Shown: positions 43,577 to 51,977 of the stretch, piece after piece
Position numbering within the stretch: the stretch's first letter is position 1
Layout: every line of letters starts with the position of its first letter
Assembly: GCA_025699005.1 (NCBI GenBank)
Contig: JAILWI010000008.1
Coordinates: 31,379 to 95,378 of the forward strand
Direction of reading: 5' to 3'
Length of the DNA: 64,000 nt
Origin: Chloroflexota bacterium
Lineage (GTDB): Bacteria; Chloroflexota; Limnocylindria; QHBO01
Made by a program: the position numbers and the translations under genes
The notes under the pieces: model-generated
What the model saw: only the letters and a program-made list of their open reading frames with translations
What the model was told of the DNA's origin: nothing
The model's database searches: none

Positions 43577-44355
43577 CAGCCCGCCATCCGCTTCGTGAGG
43601 TTCCGATCGGCGAGGTAGGCGCCGATCCCGAACATGACGAGCAGGTACGCGAGGTGGAACGGCGCCGTCAGCGGATCGAGCTGATCGAGGATCGACCCGC
43701 GGATGAGCTGCACGCCGTGGAAGAGCGGCGTGGCCCACGCCACCCACTGCGCCTGCTCCGGCAGGTTCGTGAGCGGGAAGAACGTGCCGCTGAGCAGGAA
43801 CAGCGGGTTGATGACGAATCGGAAGATGGCGCTGAAGCCGACGTCGTTCTTCTGGGTGGCGGTGAAGGCGATGAGGCAGGAGCTGAACGCGACGCCGACC
43901 AGCGTCGCCACCGGGATCGCGAGAACCGCCAGCGGGGTCCGCACGATCCCGAACAGGGCGAGCACCACCAGGAAGACCGCCGCTAGCGTGCCGATGCGGA
44001 ACGCGCTCCAGGCCAGCTCACCGAAGACGATGCTCCGCACTCCGAGGGGCGTCGAAAGCATGGCCTCGTAGTTCCGGCCCCACATGATCTTGTTCATGAT
44101 CGGGTACGTCGACTCGAAGGTAGAGGTCTGCATCGCCATGGCGGCCAGCAGCCCCGGCCCGAGCCAGTCGATGTACGGCACGCCTCCGAACGCGGACAGG
44201 TCGCCGGGCGTGAGGAGTGCGCCGATGCCGATGCCCATGGCGGTCAGGAAGAGGATCGGCTGGAGAAAGCCGAACGCCAGGCTCCGATGCCAGAGGCGCT
44301 TGTAGACGAGCCAGTTGCGCTGCCAGACGCGGCCCGACCCGGCGAGAACGGTCAT
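43576..44355 (-). CDS. ABC-2 type permease (NodJ-like), first permease
   Basis: A 259-residue membrane protein with six helices. LAFGFLQPILFLTAMGIGIGA at the N-terminus and FVINPLFLLSGTFFPLTNLPEQ near residue 190 are clear ABC-2/NodJ marks; YEAMLSTPLGVRSIVFGE is the coupling-helix region. It is homologous to the next permease but not identical, suggesting an old duplication. It lies 10 nt after the ATPase gene. Confidence 0.88.
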   Translation of the reverse strand: MTVLAGSGRVWQRNWLVYKRLWHRSLAFGFLQPILFLTAMGIGIGALLTPGDLSAFGGVPYIDWLGPGLLAAMAMQTSTFESTYPIMNKIMWGRNYEAMLSTPLGVRSIVFGELAWSAFRIGTLAAVFLVVLALFGIVRTPLAVLAIPVATLVGVAFSSCLIAFTATQKNDVGFSAIFRFVINPLFLLSGTFFPLTNLPEQAQWVAWATPLFHGVQLIRGSILDQLDPLTAPFHLAYLLVMFGIGAYLADRNLTKRMAG

Positions 44356-44365
44356 GCGGGAATGC

Positions 44366-45301
44366 CTACTCGACCAGCGAGCGGCCGGTCAGGCGCAGGA
44401 ACACGTCCTCGAGGCTCGATCGGCGCACGAGGGCGCTCTCGATCGGGATCTGCCGCTCGTTGACCTGCTCGAGCGTCCGCTCGCCATTCGCGGTGTAGAG
44501 CAGCAGCCGATCGGGCAGCTCCTCGATCCGGTCGGCGAGGCCGTCGAGCTGGCCGTTGAGGTTGTCTCGGGTCTGATCGGCGAAGCGCAGCTCGAGCACC
44601 TCCTTGGTGGAGTGCTGGTCGATGAGCTGTCGTGGCGATCCTTCGGCGACGATCTTCGCCTTGTCCATGACCACGAGGTGGTCGCACAGCTGCTCCGCCT
44701 CGTCCATGTAATGGGTCGTGATGATGAGCGTCGCTCCGCGGCGTTTGAGCTGGTAGAGACGCTCCCACAGGAGGTGACGCGCCTGCGGGTCGAGGCCCGT
44801 GGTCGGCTCGTCCAGGATCACGAGGTCCGGGTCGTTGATCAGCGCGCGAGCGATCGTCAGGCGCCGCTTCATCCCGCCGGAGAGCGGCTCCACCTGGTCC
44901 TTCGCCCGCTCGTCGAGCTGCACGAACTCGAGCAGCTCCTTCGTCCGCTGGTCGGCGACGCTGCGCGGGATGTCGAAGTAGCGCGCGTACATCTCGAGGT
45001 TCTCGCGCACCGTGAGCTCGGTGTCGAGGTTGTCGATCTGCGGCACGACACCGAGCCGAGCCTTGATCTCGCGAGCCTGGGTGCGCGGGTCCATGCCGAT
45101 CACGCTCAGTGTCCCGTCGCTCACCGGCGACGAGCAGGCGATCATCCGCATCGTGCTCGTCTTGCCCGCGCCGTTCGGCCCGAGGAAGCCGAATGCCTTG
45201 CCGGGACGCACGTCGAAGTCGACGCCATCGACGGCGGTGAAGCCGTTCGCGTAGCGCTTCGTCAGGCCGCGGGCATGGACAAGGGATTCGGAAGTCGTCA
45301 T
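44366..45301 (-). CDS. ABC transporter ATP-binding protein (NodI/DrrA type)
   Basis: A 311-residue ATPase of the ABC-2 exporter. From ATG 45301: Walker A GPNGAGKTS at 41-49, signature LSGGMKRRL, Walker B LVILDEPTTGLDPQ and H-loop IITTHYMDEAEQL. The LSGGMKRR form and a C-terminal extension of about 80 residues ending SLEDVFLRLTG are typical of DrrA/NodI exporters. The in-frame ATG at 45313 lies inside the -10 box TAGAAT, so the shorter start is preferred. Confidence 0.92.
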   Translation of the reverse strand: MTTSESLVHARGLTKRYANGFTAVDGVDFDVRPGKAFGFLGPNGAGKTSTMRMIACSSPVSDGTLSVIGMDPRTQAREIKARLGVVPQIDNLDTELTVRENLEMYARYFDIPRSVADQRTKELLEFVQLDERAKDQVEPLSGGMKRRLTIARALINDPDLVILDEPTTGLDPQARHLLWERLYQLKRRGATLIITTHYMDEAEQLCDHLVVMDKAKIVAEGSPRQLIDQHSTKEVLELRFADQTRDNLNGQLDGLADRIEELPDRLLLYTANGERTLEQVNERQIPIESALVRRSSLEDVFLRLTGRSLVE

Positions 45302-45311
45302 GGAGTTCTGC

Positions 45312-45317
45312 ATTCTA
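45312..45317 (-). promoter_or_regulatory. -10 box of the ABC-2 operon
   Basis: TAGAAT on the reverse strand ends 10 nt before the ATG at 45301. It makes the upstream ATG (45313) untranslatable if transcription starts within the next few bases. Confidence 0.45.
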
Positions 45318-45389
45318 GACCGATCCTGTCATCGGAACTCATCGGCCCACATCGGCCGGATGTCGCAGGTGACGGACGGCCCGAAGGCT

Positions 45390-46964
45390 CTAGGGACCTG
45401 CTGCCAGGGAGTCGGCTCGCGGATCGGCGCCGCCCTCGTACGACCCGTCGGGCCGGCGGCGGATGATCTGCGACCAGCCCATGAGCGACGCCCTCGGCTC
45501 GACCGTCGCCACCTCGTGGCCGCGCGCCTCGAGCTGATCGACGGTCGCAGCGTCCACGCCGTCGGCCTCGATCCGGACCGGGCCCAGCGGCTGATGCGCC
45601 GCCTCGGTTTCGAGGATGAACCGCGGGCGGTCGACGAGCGCCTGCGGATCGAGGCCGTCGTCGACCAGGCCGGTGACGAGCTGGACCATGATGTGCGGCT
45701 GGGCGTCGCCGCCCATCGATCCCAGGGCGACCTCCGCCACGCCGTCGCGCAGGAGCATCCCGGGCATGAGCGTGTGGAGCGGCCGCGACCGCGGCGCGAG
45801 GGCGTTCCGGTGCGCCGGATCGAGCGAGAACAGCGCCCCGCGGTTGTGCAGCATGATCCCCGTCGATCCACCCATGACCCCCGAGCCGAATCCCATGTAG
45901 TTCGACTCGATGAGGCTCACCATCATCCCGTCGGCATCGGCGGCGCAGAGGTAGACCGTGCCCCCGCCGGGCGGGTTCGTCGGCACGAGGCGCTGCGCAC
46001 GATCCGGCGACAGCCGCGACGCCAGCCATGCGGTGTGCCGGGCCGACAGCAGCTGATCGACGTCGTCGAGGGCGCGGTCCGGTTCGGCGACGCAGCGGTC
46101 TCGCTCGCTCCAGGCGACCTTGAGCGCCTCGACCTGGGCGTGGATGCGGTCGGCGCTCAGGGCAGCGCCCATCGGCCAGTCCAGGGCCTCGAGGACGTTC
46201 AGAGCCATGAGCGCCGTGATCCCCTGCGAGTTGGGCGGGAGGTTGGCCACCTCGACGCCTCGGTAGCTCGTCGAGATCGGGTCGACCCACTCCCCGCGGT
46301 GGGTGGCGATGTCGTCGGCGGTCATGACGCCGCCGCCCGCGCGGATGGCCCGAGCAATCTCCGCGCCGATCGGCCCGCCGTAGAACGCGTCCCGTCCGCC
46401 CTCGGCGATGGCCCGCAGCGACGCACCGAGCATCGGCTGACGGAAGATCTCGCCGGCGCTGCCGGCATCGGCGAACACCGCCCGGGCCGCGGCGTCGAAC
46501 GTGGGAAGTGACCTCGCGATCGACCGCGCGGTGACCGTCGTGAGGCGGTAGCCATCCTCCGCCACGCGCGCGGCGGGCTCGACTGCGTCGCCCAGCGAGC
46601 GCCGGCCGAATCGGCGCAGCAGCTGGTCCCAGGCATCGACTCCCCCGGGGACGGTGATCGAGAGCGGTCCACGGACCGGCATCGCGTCGTGACCCGCGGC
46701 TCGGACGGCCTCGATCGAGAGCCCGCTGGGGGACCGGCCGCTGCCGTTGAAGCCACGGAGGCGCCGCTCGACGGGGTCCCACACCAGGGCGAATGCGTCG
46801 CCGCCGAGGCCGCAGGCGTTGCAGTAGACGACCGCGAGCATCGCGTTCGCCGCCACGGCCGCGTCCACCGCCGTGCCACCGGCACGCAGGGCGTCCACGC
46901 CGGCGGCGGTGGCGAGCGGGTGGGGCGTGACGACCATGCCGTGAGGCGACGTGATGGGTGGCAT
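45390..46964 (-). CDS. Gamma-glutamyltransferase family protein (Ntn hydrolase)
   Basis: A 524-residue member of the GGT family, with no signal peptide, so probably cytoplasmic. PHGMVVTPHPLATAAGVDALRAGGTAVDAAVA at the N-terminus and the self-cleavage/nucleophile region NPPGGGTVYLCAADADG near residue 330, where Thr is the expected catalytic residue. GGSTGIMLHNRGALFSLDP and RPLHTLMPGMLLRDG are typical of the large subunit. Family members process glutathione conjugates or related gamma-glutamyl or acyl amides. ATG 46964 has TACGGT exactly 7 nt upstream; longer frames are dismissed. Confidence 0.88.
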   Translation of the reverse strand: MPPITSPHGMVVTPHPLATAAGVDALRAGGTAVDAAVAANAMLAVVYCNACGLGGDAFALVWDPVERRLRGFNGSGRSPSGLSIEAVRAAGHDAMPVRGPLSITVPGGVDAWDQLLRRFGRRSLGDAVEPAARVAEDGYRLTTVTARSIARSLPTFDAAARAVFADAGSAGEIFRQPMLGASLRAIAEGGRDAFYGGPIGAEIARAIRAGGGVMTADDIATHRGEWVDPISTSYRGVEVANLPPNSQGITALMALNVLEALDWPMGAALSADRIHAQVEALKVAWSERDRCVAEPDRALDDVDQLLSARHTAWLASRLSPDRAQRLVPTNPPGGGTVYLCAADADGMMVSLIESNYMGFGSGVMGGSTGIMLHNRGALFSLDPAHRNALAPRSRPLHTLMPGMLLRDGVAEVALGSMGGDAQPHIMVQLVTGLVDDGLDPQALVDRPRFILETEAAHQPLGPVRIEADGVDAATVDQLEARGHEVATVEPRASLMGWSQIIRRRPDGSYEGGADPRADSLAAGP

Positions 46965-46971
46965 GGCGGCG

Positions 46972-46977
46972 ACCGTA
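46972..46977 (-). promoter_or_regulatory. -10 box, leaderless start of the GGT-family gene
   Basis: TACGGT on the reverse strand ends 7 nt before the ATG at 46964. No Shine-Dalgarno is present. Confidence 0.45.
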
Positions 46978-47042
46978 CCAGACAGCGAGGGCACCGCACC
47001 CGCGGGTGGACCCGCACCAGCAGCGAGAGGATACTGACCGCC

Positions 47043-47933
47043 ATGAGCAGCACCATCGCCGTCATCGGCGCGACCGGGTTCGTCGGGTGTCACCTGGTCC
47101 CTCACCTCGTGACGAACGGGCACCGGGTCATCGCCATCTCACGCGATGGTCGGCGGCTGCCCGAGTGGACCGATGCCGTCGAGGCCCGAGCCGGTGACGT
47201 CACGAAGCAGAACCTCGACGCGGCGGTGGCGGGCGCCGATGCCGTCGTTCACCTTGCGGCGATCGCGCGCGAGACCGGCGGCCGCACGTTCGACGAGGTC
47301 AATGTCGAGGGAACCCGGCGCGCGGTGGCGGCGGCCGAACGGGCGGGGGTCCGGCGCTTCGTCCATCTCTCCGCCCTCGGCGTCATCGACGACCCGAAGC
47401 TCGACTTCCTGTACTCGAAATGGCAGGCCGAGGAGATCGTCCGTGCCAGCCCGCTCGACTGGGTGATGCTCCGACCATCGCTGCTCTTCGGCGAGGGGGA
47501 CGGCTTCTTCAACCTCATCAAGGTCACGCTCAAGTGGTGGTCACCGGGCGTGGTTGCGATCCCCGGAAAGGGGGATGCGAAGTTCCAGCCACTCTCGGTT
47601 GATGACCTGGCCATGGCGATCGAGCAGAGCGTGACGGACTCCGGTCGGGCGCGGTCGGTGTACGAGCTCGGCGGTCCGGAGTGGCTGACGTACCGCGAGA
47701 TCGTCGACGCCGTCAGCGACACGACGGGCATGCGCCGGCTCAAGCTCGGCATGCCGATCCCGATCATCAGCGCACTCACCGCGGTGACCGACAAGGTGCT
47801 GCCGATCTTCCCGGTCAGCCACGACCAGATCAGCTCGCTCCAACGGCCGAACTACACCGAGCTCGACGCATTCGAGCGCACCTTCGGGGTCAAGCCGAAG
47901 CCGATCGACCTCTCGTATCTCAAGGCGGCGTGA
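47043..47933 (+). CDS. NDUFA9-like atypical SDR / NAD(P)-binding protein
   Basis: A 296-residue Rossmann protein of the atypical short-chain dehydrogenase group. The nucleotide motif is VIGATGFVGCHLVPHLVTNG, followed by VVHLAAIARETGG and the FVHLSALGV segment. The segments YSKWQAEEIVRASPLDWVML and RPSLLFGEGD match NDUFA9/YfcH-like enzymes. PGKGDAKFQPLSVDDLA is typical of the complex-I-associated subgroup, but no complex I genes are here. The start has GATACT 7 nt upstream and no RBS. The substrate is unknown; a quinone- or sugar-nucleotide-linked reductase is possible. Confidence 0.83.
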   Translation: MSSTIAVIGATGFVGCHLVPHLVTNGHRVIAISRDGRRLPEWTDAVEARAGDVTKQNLDAAVAGADAVVHLAAIARETGGRTFDEVNVEGTRRAVAAAERAGVRRFVHLSALGVIDDPKLDFLYSKWQAEEIVRASPLDWVMLRPSLLFGEGDGFFNLIKVTLKWWSPGVVAIPGKGDAKFQPLSVDDLAMAIEQSVTDSGRARSVYELGGPEWLTYREIVDAVSDTTGMRRLKLGMPIPIISALTAVTDKVLPIFPVSHDQISSLQRPNYTELDAFERTFGVKPKPIDLSYLKAA

Positions 47934-47982
47934 TCTCGACCACGACTCGACCACAGCGGACATGACGGAGGAGACCCCACGG

Positions 47983-48393
47983 ATGACGGCAACCGGCTCG
48001 GGCACGAAAGACGATCCCTGGAAGCTGACGACGGCTCCGGGAAGCAGCACCTACGAGATGTACCGCGACGAGGCAGCGGACCCGCCGCAGCTCGTCTGCC
48101 AGGTCGGCTCGACGAAGCTCATGTACCACCTGCGGGCGATCGAGGATCTTCACGCCTGGCTGAAGGAGCAGGGCGACTGGGTCCCGCTCGGAGCCGCGGA
48201 CGAGGGCAAAGCCGCGCCGGACGGAAGCGTGGAGGCCTTCGGCCGCGACGCGTCGAACCCCGTCGGCGGCTGGTACGGCCTGCGCAAGGGCTACCGAGGG
48301 CGCTTCGGCATGTATCTGCCGCCGCTCCTCGAGGCGCTGGGCCTCGTGGAGCTGGAGCACAACCCGCGCGACAACCGGGTCCGCGCCGTCTGA
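47983..48393 (+). CDS. Conserved uncharacterised protein (DUF6855-like)
   Basis: A 136-residue soluble protein. The opening GSGTKDDPWKLTTAPGSSTYEMYRDE, then LVCQVGSTKLMYHLRAIEDLHAWLK, and the close NPVGGWYGLRKGYRGRFGMYLPPLLEALGL resemble a small conserved family of unknown function that I recall from actinobacteria. The C-terminal WYGLRKGYRGRFGMYLPPL stretch looks like a DNA-binding or helix-hairpin motif, but this is only an impression. ATG 47983 has GGAGGAG 8 nt upstream, preferred over ATG 47962. Confidence 0.68.
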   Translation: MTATGSGTKDDPWKLTTAPGSSTYEMYRDEAADPPQLVCQVGSTKLMYHLRAIEDLHAWLKEQGDWVPLGAADEGKAAPDGSVEAFGRDASNPVGGWYGLRKGYRGRFGMYLPPLLEALGLVELEHNPRDNRVRAV

Positions 48394-48404
48394 TGGCTCG
48401 CGGA

Positions 48405-48422
48405 ACCGGCGCCTCCGCCGGT
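48405..48422. terminator. Hairpin between convergent genes
   Basis: ACCGGCG and CGCCGGT form a perfect 7-bp stem with the loop CCTC, overlapping the stop region of the metallo-hydrolase. A likely bidirectional terminator without U-tracts. Confidence 0.5.
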
Positions 48423-49132
48423 CAGTCGCCCCAGGTCTCGCCCGGCTCCAGCGCCACGACCTCCGCACCGGTGTGCTCGCGGAGCTGATCGGGAGTGCCG
48501 GCGAGGATCGGGAACGTGCCGTAGTGGACGGGGATGACCGTGGATGCGCCGATGAGCTCCAGAGCCAGCCCGGCGTCGCGCGGTCCCATCGTGTAGTGCC
48601 CGCCGATCGGGAGCACCGCGATGTCCGGGTTGTAACGCTGGCGCACGAGCCGCATGTCCCCGAACAGGTCGGTGTCGCCGGAGTGGTAGACCGTCGTGCC
48701 GTCCTCGAACTCGATCACCCATCCCCAGCAGCCCAGGTCGCGGGTGACCTGCTCGGCACCGCTTCCGAGCGTGGCACCGCCGCTGTGGTCGGCGTGGACC
48801 ATCGTGAACCGGATGCCCGCGGCCTCGACCGTGCCGCCCTTGTTCATCCCGATCGACTCGATGCCCCGCGCGCCGAGCCAGATCTGCATCTCGTGGGAGC
48901 CGAGCGTGGCCGCACCCTCGACGCTCGCCAGCTCGACGAGATCGACGCAGTCATCGCCGACGTGGTCGAAGTGGCAGTGGGTGGGCGCCACGACGCTGAC
49001 CTTCTCGGCGGTGCGGTAGGCATCGGCATAGTTGGGAGCTCCGGTCCAGCGGTCGACCCAGACCCAGGCATCCTCGGGGGATCGATACAGCACGCCGCCG
49101 TGACCGAGCCGGGTGATGCGTAGGTTCGCCAT
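48422..49132 (-). CDS. MBL-fold metal-dependent hydrolase (UPF0173-like)
   Basis: A 236-residue metallo-beta-lactamase-fold protein. The first metal motif is H52-C-H54-F-D56-H57 (THCHFDHVGDD), deviating from the usual HGHxDH only at a non-ligand position. A second ligand set is in HADHSGG and the bridging Asp in YHSGDTDLFGDM; the last His is in VIPVHYGTFP. GATTLGSHEMQ-like and IEFEDGTTVYHSGDT segments match UPF0173 hydrolases of unknown substrate. RBS GAGGAG is just upstream of the ATG. Confidence 0.85.
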   Translation of the reverse strand: MANLRITRLGHGGVLYRSPEDAWVWVDRWTGAPNYADAYRTAEKVSVVAPTHCHFDHVGDDCVDLVELASVEGAATLGSHEMQIWLGARGIESIGMNKGGTVEAAGIRFTMVHADHSGGATLGSGAEQVTRDLGCWGWVIEFEDGTTVYHSGDTDLFGDMRLVRQRYNPDIAVLPIGGHYTMGPRDAGLALELIGASTVIPVHYGTFPILAGTPDQLREHTGAEVVALEPGETWGD

Positions 49133-49197
49133 GGGTGTCTCCTCTCGTCAGCTCGTCGTGGTGACCGTTCGCAGGACCGGGCGGGGTAGCGTCGCGT

Positions 49198-49899
49198 TCA
49201 TCGGGGCGGCAGCAGTCGATCGGCATCGGCGATCCGCCGCATCCAGGGAAGCTCGCGCGCGATGGTCGTCTCCGGCCCGTGTCCAGGGAGCACTCGCACC
49301 TCGGCCGGGAGCTCCGCGGCCATGCGCCGCAGCGAGGCGACCATGGCAGCGTCACTCCCGCCGGGCAGGTCGGTGCGGCCGTACGAACCGGCGAACAGGA
49401 CGTCTCCGGACAGGAGCAGCCCCAGCCGCTCCTCGTAGAGGCAGACCGAACCCTCCGTGTGGCCCGGGAGATGGAGGACATCGAGGACGAGATCGCCGAT
49501 GCGAAGCTGCTCGCCGTCGCGGAGATCGCGGCTCGGCGAGCTGGGCTCAACCTCGAAGCCGTAGGTGTTCCGACCGTCGAGCCAATACCCGTCGTCGGGA
49601 TGGATCGCGAGCGGCGCGCCGGAGGCGCGAATCAACGGCCCGTTGTCGTAGATGTGGTCGATGTGGCCGTGCGAGTTGGCGACAAGGTGGAGCGTCAGGC
49701 CGTTCGCGGCCACGCGCTCCATGAGCGGCCGGGCGGCGCCCATGCCGGGGTCGATGACCAGGGCATCGGCCGAGCGTCCGTCCCAGACGAGGTACGCGTT
49801 CGTCTCCCAGGGTCCGAAGGCACCGACCTCGATGCGGACCCCGTGCTCCGGATCGACTGCCGGGGCGCCGGCGCGTTCGACGACCGTGTCGTCGCTCAC
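49198..49899 (-). CDS. MBL-fold hydrolase (glyoxalase II-like)
   Basis: A 233-residue metallo-hydrolase resembling hydroxyacylglutathione hydrolase/YcbL. Metal motif H77-H79-D81-H82 (NSHGHIDHIYDNG), third His near LHLPGHTEGSVCLYE, bridging Asp in LLLSGDVLFAGSYGRTDLPG and the final His in VLPGHGPETTI, all intact. The GTG start overlaps the lipB stop (GTGA), so it is translated with lipB. A role in thioester or lipoyl-related hydrolysis is possible by context only. Confidence 0.87.
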   Translation of the reverse strand: MSDDTVVERAGAPAVDPEHGVRIEVGAFGPWETNAYLVWDGRSADALVIDPGMGAARPLMERVAANGLTLHLVANSHGHIDHIYDNGPLIRASGAPLAIHPDDGYWLDGRNTYGFEVEPSSPSRDLRDGEQLRIGDLVLDVLHLPGHTEGSVCLYEERLGLLLSGDVLFAGSYGRTDLPGGSDAAMVASLRRMAAELPAEVRVLPGHGPETTIARELPWMRRIADADRLLPPR

Positions 49900-50714
49900 T
49901 GCTCGCGGCCGCCGGCCGGGCCGCTCACGCCGGGCATGCCGTCCGTCGGACGCAGGCCGAGGTGCGCGGCGAGCTGCCGGGCGAGCTCGTCCGCCACATC
50001 GTCCATCGGCACGGTCGCGCCGAACTCACGCGCCAGCGAGGTGACGCCCTTGCCGGAAAGGCCGCAGGGAATCATCTCGTCGAACCAGGACAGGTCGTTG
50101 TTGACATTGAGCGCCAGGCCATGGGTGGTCACGCCGCGCTTCACGCGCACGCCGATGGCGGCCAGCTTGCGCTCCCCGTCGACCCAGATGCCCGGATACC
50201 CGTCGAGCCGGTCGCCGGCGACGCCGAACGCCCCGGCCGTGGCGATGATCGCCGACTCGAGGACGCGCACGTATCGGCGCAGGTCGAGCGGGTCGCGGAG
50301 CTCGACGATCGGATAGGCGACGAGCTGGCCCGGTCCATGGAACGTGATGTCGCCGCCGCGGTCGATGCGCACGAGCTCCGTGCCGAGCTCGCGAAGCCGC
50401 TCCGGGCTGGCCAGCAGGTTCGATGCGTCACCCCCGCGCCCGATCGTGTAGACCGGGAAGTGCTCGAGGAGCAGCAGGCGGTCGCCGATCCTCCGCCCCC
50501 GTCGCTGATCGGCCAGCTCGTCCTGGAGCTCCCAGGTGGGGTGATAGGGGACCGTGCCGAGGTGCTCGACCGTCAGCCGCCCGCCGTGGCCCGCGAGCAG
50601 CGGATGCTCATCGCTGGCGGGACGGTGCGCCGTGGTCGGGTCGGGCCGGCGGGCGCGCCGGACGTTCGGGGCGGGTGCCGTGCTGACGTCGCGGAAGGGC
50701 GTATCGGCCGTCAT
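49896..50714 (-). CDS. lipB: Lipoyl(octanoyl) transferase
   Basis: A 272-residue enzyme that moves octanoyl from acyl carrier protein to the lipoyl domains of 2-oxoacid dehydrogenases. The catalytic pair is present: K183 (ERKLAAIGVRV) and C217 (MIPCGLSGKGVTSL). RGGDITFHGPGQLVAYPIV is the family's substrate motif. About 45 N-terminal residues precede the family core and look disordered, so the true start may be further in; ATG 50714 is taken because it is 20 nt after the lipA stop. The E2 gene that needs this enzyme is 4.2 kb away. Confidence 0.93.
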   Translation of the reverse strand: MTADTPFRDVSTAPAPNVRRARRPDPTTAHRPASDEHPLLAGHGGRLTVEHLGTVPYHPTWELQDELADQRRGRRIGDRLLLLEHFPVYTIGRGGDASNLLASPERLRELGTELVRIDRGGDITFHGPGQLVAYPIVELRDPLDLRRYVRVLESAIIATAGAFGVAGDRLDGYPGIWVDGERKLAAIGVRVKRGVTTHGLALNVNNDLSWFDEMIPCGLSGKGVTSLAREFGATVPMDDVADELARQLAAHLGLRPTDGMPGVSGPAGGREQ

Positions 50715-50733
50715 CTTGACCCGGCGTGCTCGG

Positions 50734-51792
50734 TCAGGAGGCGGCGGCGGTCTCACGACCGGGGACCTGCTCCGCCGCGTGGTAGCTCGAGCGGACGAGC
50801 GGTCCGGACTGGACGTGCTTGAAGCCCATCTCCAGGCCGATCCGCCGCAGGCTCATGAACTCGGCCGGCGTGTAGTACTTCACGAGCGGCAGGTGCTGGC
50901 GGCTCGGTCGCAGGTACTGGCCGATGGTGAGCACGTCCACATCGGCATCGCGCAGCAGCTGCATGGCCTCGACGATCTCGTCCCACGACTCCCCGAGCCC
51001 GAGCATGATGCCGGTCTTCGTGACCATGCTCCCGAAGCCGATCTCCGTCGCAACCTCGCGGCCGTGGGTCAGGACGTGGACCGACCGGTCCCATCGGGCT
51101 CGCCGCCGAACGGGGCGCTGGAGGCGGGGGACCGTCTCGACGTTGTGGTTCAGGATGTCGGGCCGCGCCTCGACGACGGTCCGGATATCGGCGTCGCGTC
51201 CGTTGAGGTCGCTGATGAGGACCTCGATCGAGGTGCCGGGATTCGCGGCGCGGATCTCGGTGATCGTATCGGCGACCATCTGCGCACCGCCGTCCGACAG
51301 GTCGTCGCGGGCGACCATCGTGATGACGACGTGCTTCAGGCCCATCTGCTGCGTTGCCTCGGCCACGCGCCGCGGCTCATCCATGTCGGTGACGGGTGGT
51401 CGTCCGGTGTCGATGGCGCAGAAGCCACAGTTCCGGGTGCAGACGCTGCCGAGGATCATGAACGTGGCGGTGCCGAGCGCCCAGCACTCGCCCTGGTTCG
51501 GGCAGCGTGCCTCCTCGCACACCGTGTTGAGCGACTCCGCGCGGAGGATGCGGTTCGTGTCGGCATACGTGCTGCCGACGCCGATGCGGACCTTGAGCCA
51601 CTCGGGGCGCCGCCCGTTCGGGCCGGCGTTCTCGGGCACCGGGTCGCCGGGCGCCAGCAGGCCGCCGTCGACCTGCGGCCCTCCGGGATACATCACCTCG
51701 GACGGCGAGGCGTGCCCGGTCGAGACGGGATTCGAGACGACGTTGAGCTCACCGAGCGACGAGAAATCGCGTCCGGGATTGTCGAGGGCCAT
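50734..51792 (-). CDS. lipA: Lipoyl synthase (radical SAM)
   Basis: A 352-residue enzyme that inserts two sulfurs into octanoyl-E2. The auxiliary cluster Cys are C92, C97 and C103 (CEEARCPNQGEC), and the radical-SAM Cys are C118, C122 and C125 (CTRNCGFCAI). The C-terminal RSSYHA motif supplying the Ser ligand is present. The first 60 residues are a non-conserved extension. The start is the ATG with TAGACT 6 nt upstream, suggesting a leaderless mRNA. It leads the lipA-lipB-MBL operon. Confidence 0.95.
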   Translation of the reverse strand: MALDNPGRDFSSLGELNVVSNPVSTGHASPSEVMYPGGPQVDGGLLAPGDPVPENAGPNGRRPEWLKVRIGVGSTYADTNRILRAESLNTVCEEARCPNQGECWALGTATFMILGSVCTRNCGFCAIDTGRPPVTDMDEPRRVAEATQQMGLKHVVITMVARDDLSDGGAQMVADTITEIRAANPGTSIEVLISDLNGRDADIRTVVEARPDILNHNVETVPRLQRPVRRRARWDRSVHVLTHGREVATEIGFGSMVTKTGIMLGLGESWDEIVEAMQLLRDADVDVLTIGQYLRPSRQHLPLVKYYTPAEFMSLRRIGLEMGFKHVQSGPLVRSSYHAAEQVPGRETAAAS

Positions 51793-51798
51793 GGGGCA

Positions 51799-51804
51799 AG
51801 TCTA
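51799..51804 (-). promoter_or_regulatory. -10 box, leaderless start of lipA
   Basis: TAGACT on the reverse strand ends 6 nt before the lipA ATG, the same hexamer as at 9721 and 31864. Confidence 0.5.
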
Positions 51805-51840
51805 CCGAAGGGCCCGCGAGCGTGCCCGCGCGTGCTCAGG

Positions 51841-51867
51841 ATGGGACCCAGGTACGGGGGGTCCCAT
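51841..51867. repeat. Perfect 9-bp inverted repeat between lipA and the surface-protein gene
   Basis: ATGGGACCC and GGGTCCCAT are separated by 9 nt. It lies between two divergent leaderless promoters, about 37 bp upstream of the lipA -10 box, so it may be a regulator site rather than a terminator. Confidence 0.5.
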
Positions 51868-51965
51868 GGGGGTGCGCCGGCGCAACGCGCGCCTCGGCCG
51901 TCGCGTTCGGGCACCACGGTACTCCGACGATCGGAAATCCCATGGCCCCGCGAGCTCCGGAAGCC

Positions 51966-51971
51966 TACGGT
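51966..51971 (+). promoter_or_regulatory. -10 box of the Pro-rich surface-protein gene
   Basis: TACGGT ends 6 nt before the ATG at 51978. It fixes this ATG as the start and makes the longer frame unlikely. Confidence 0.45.
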
Positions 51972-51977
51972 TTGCCC

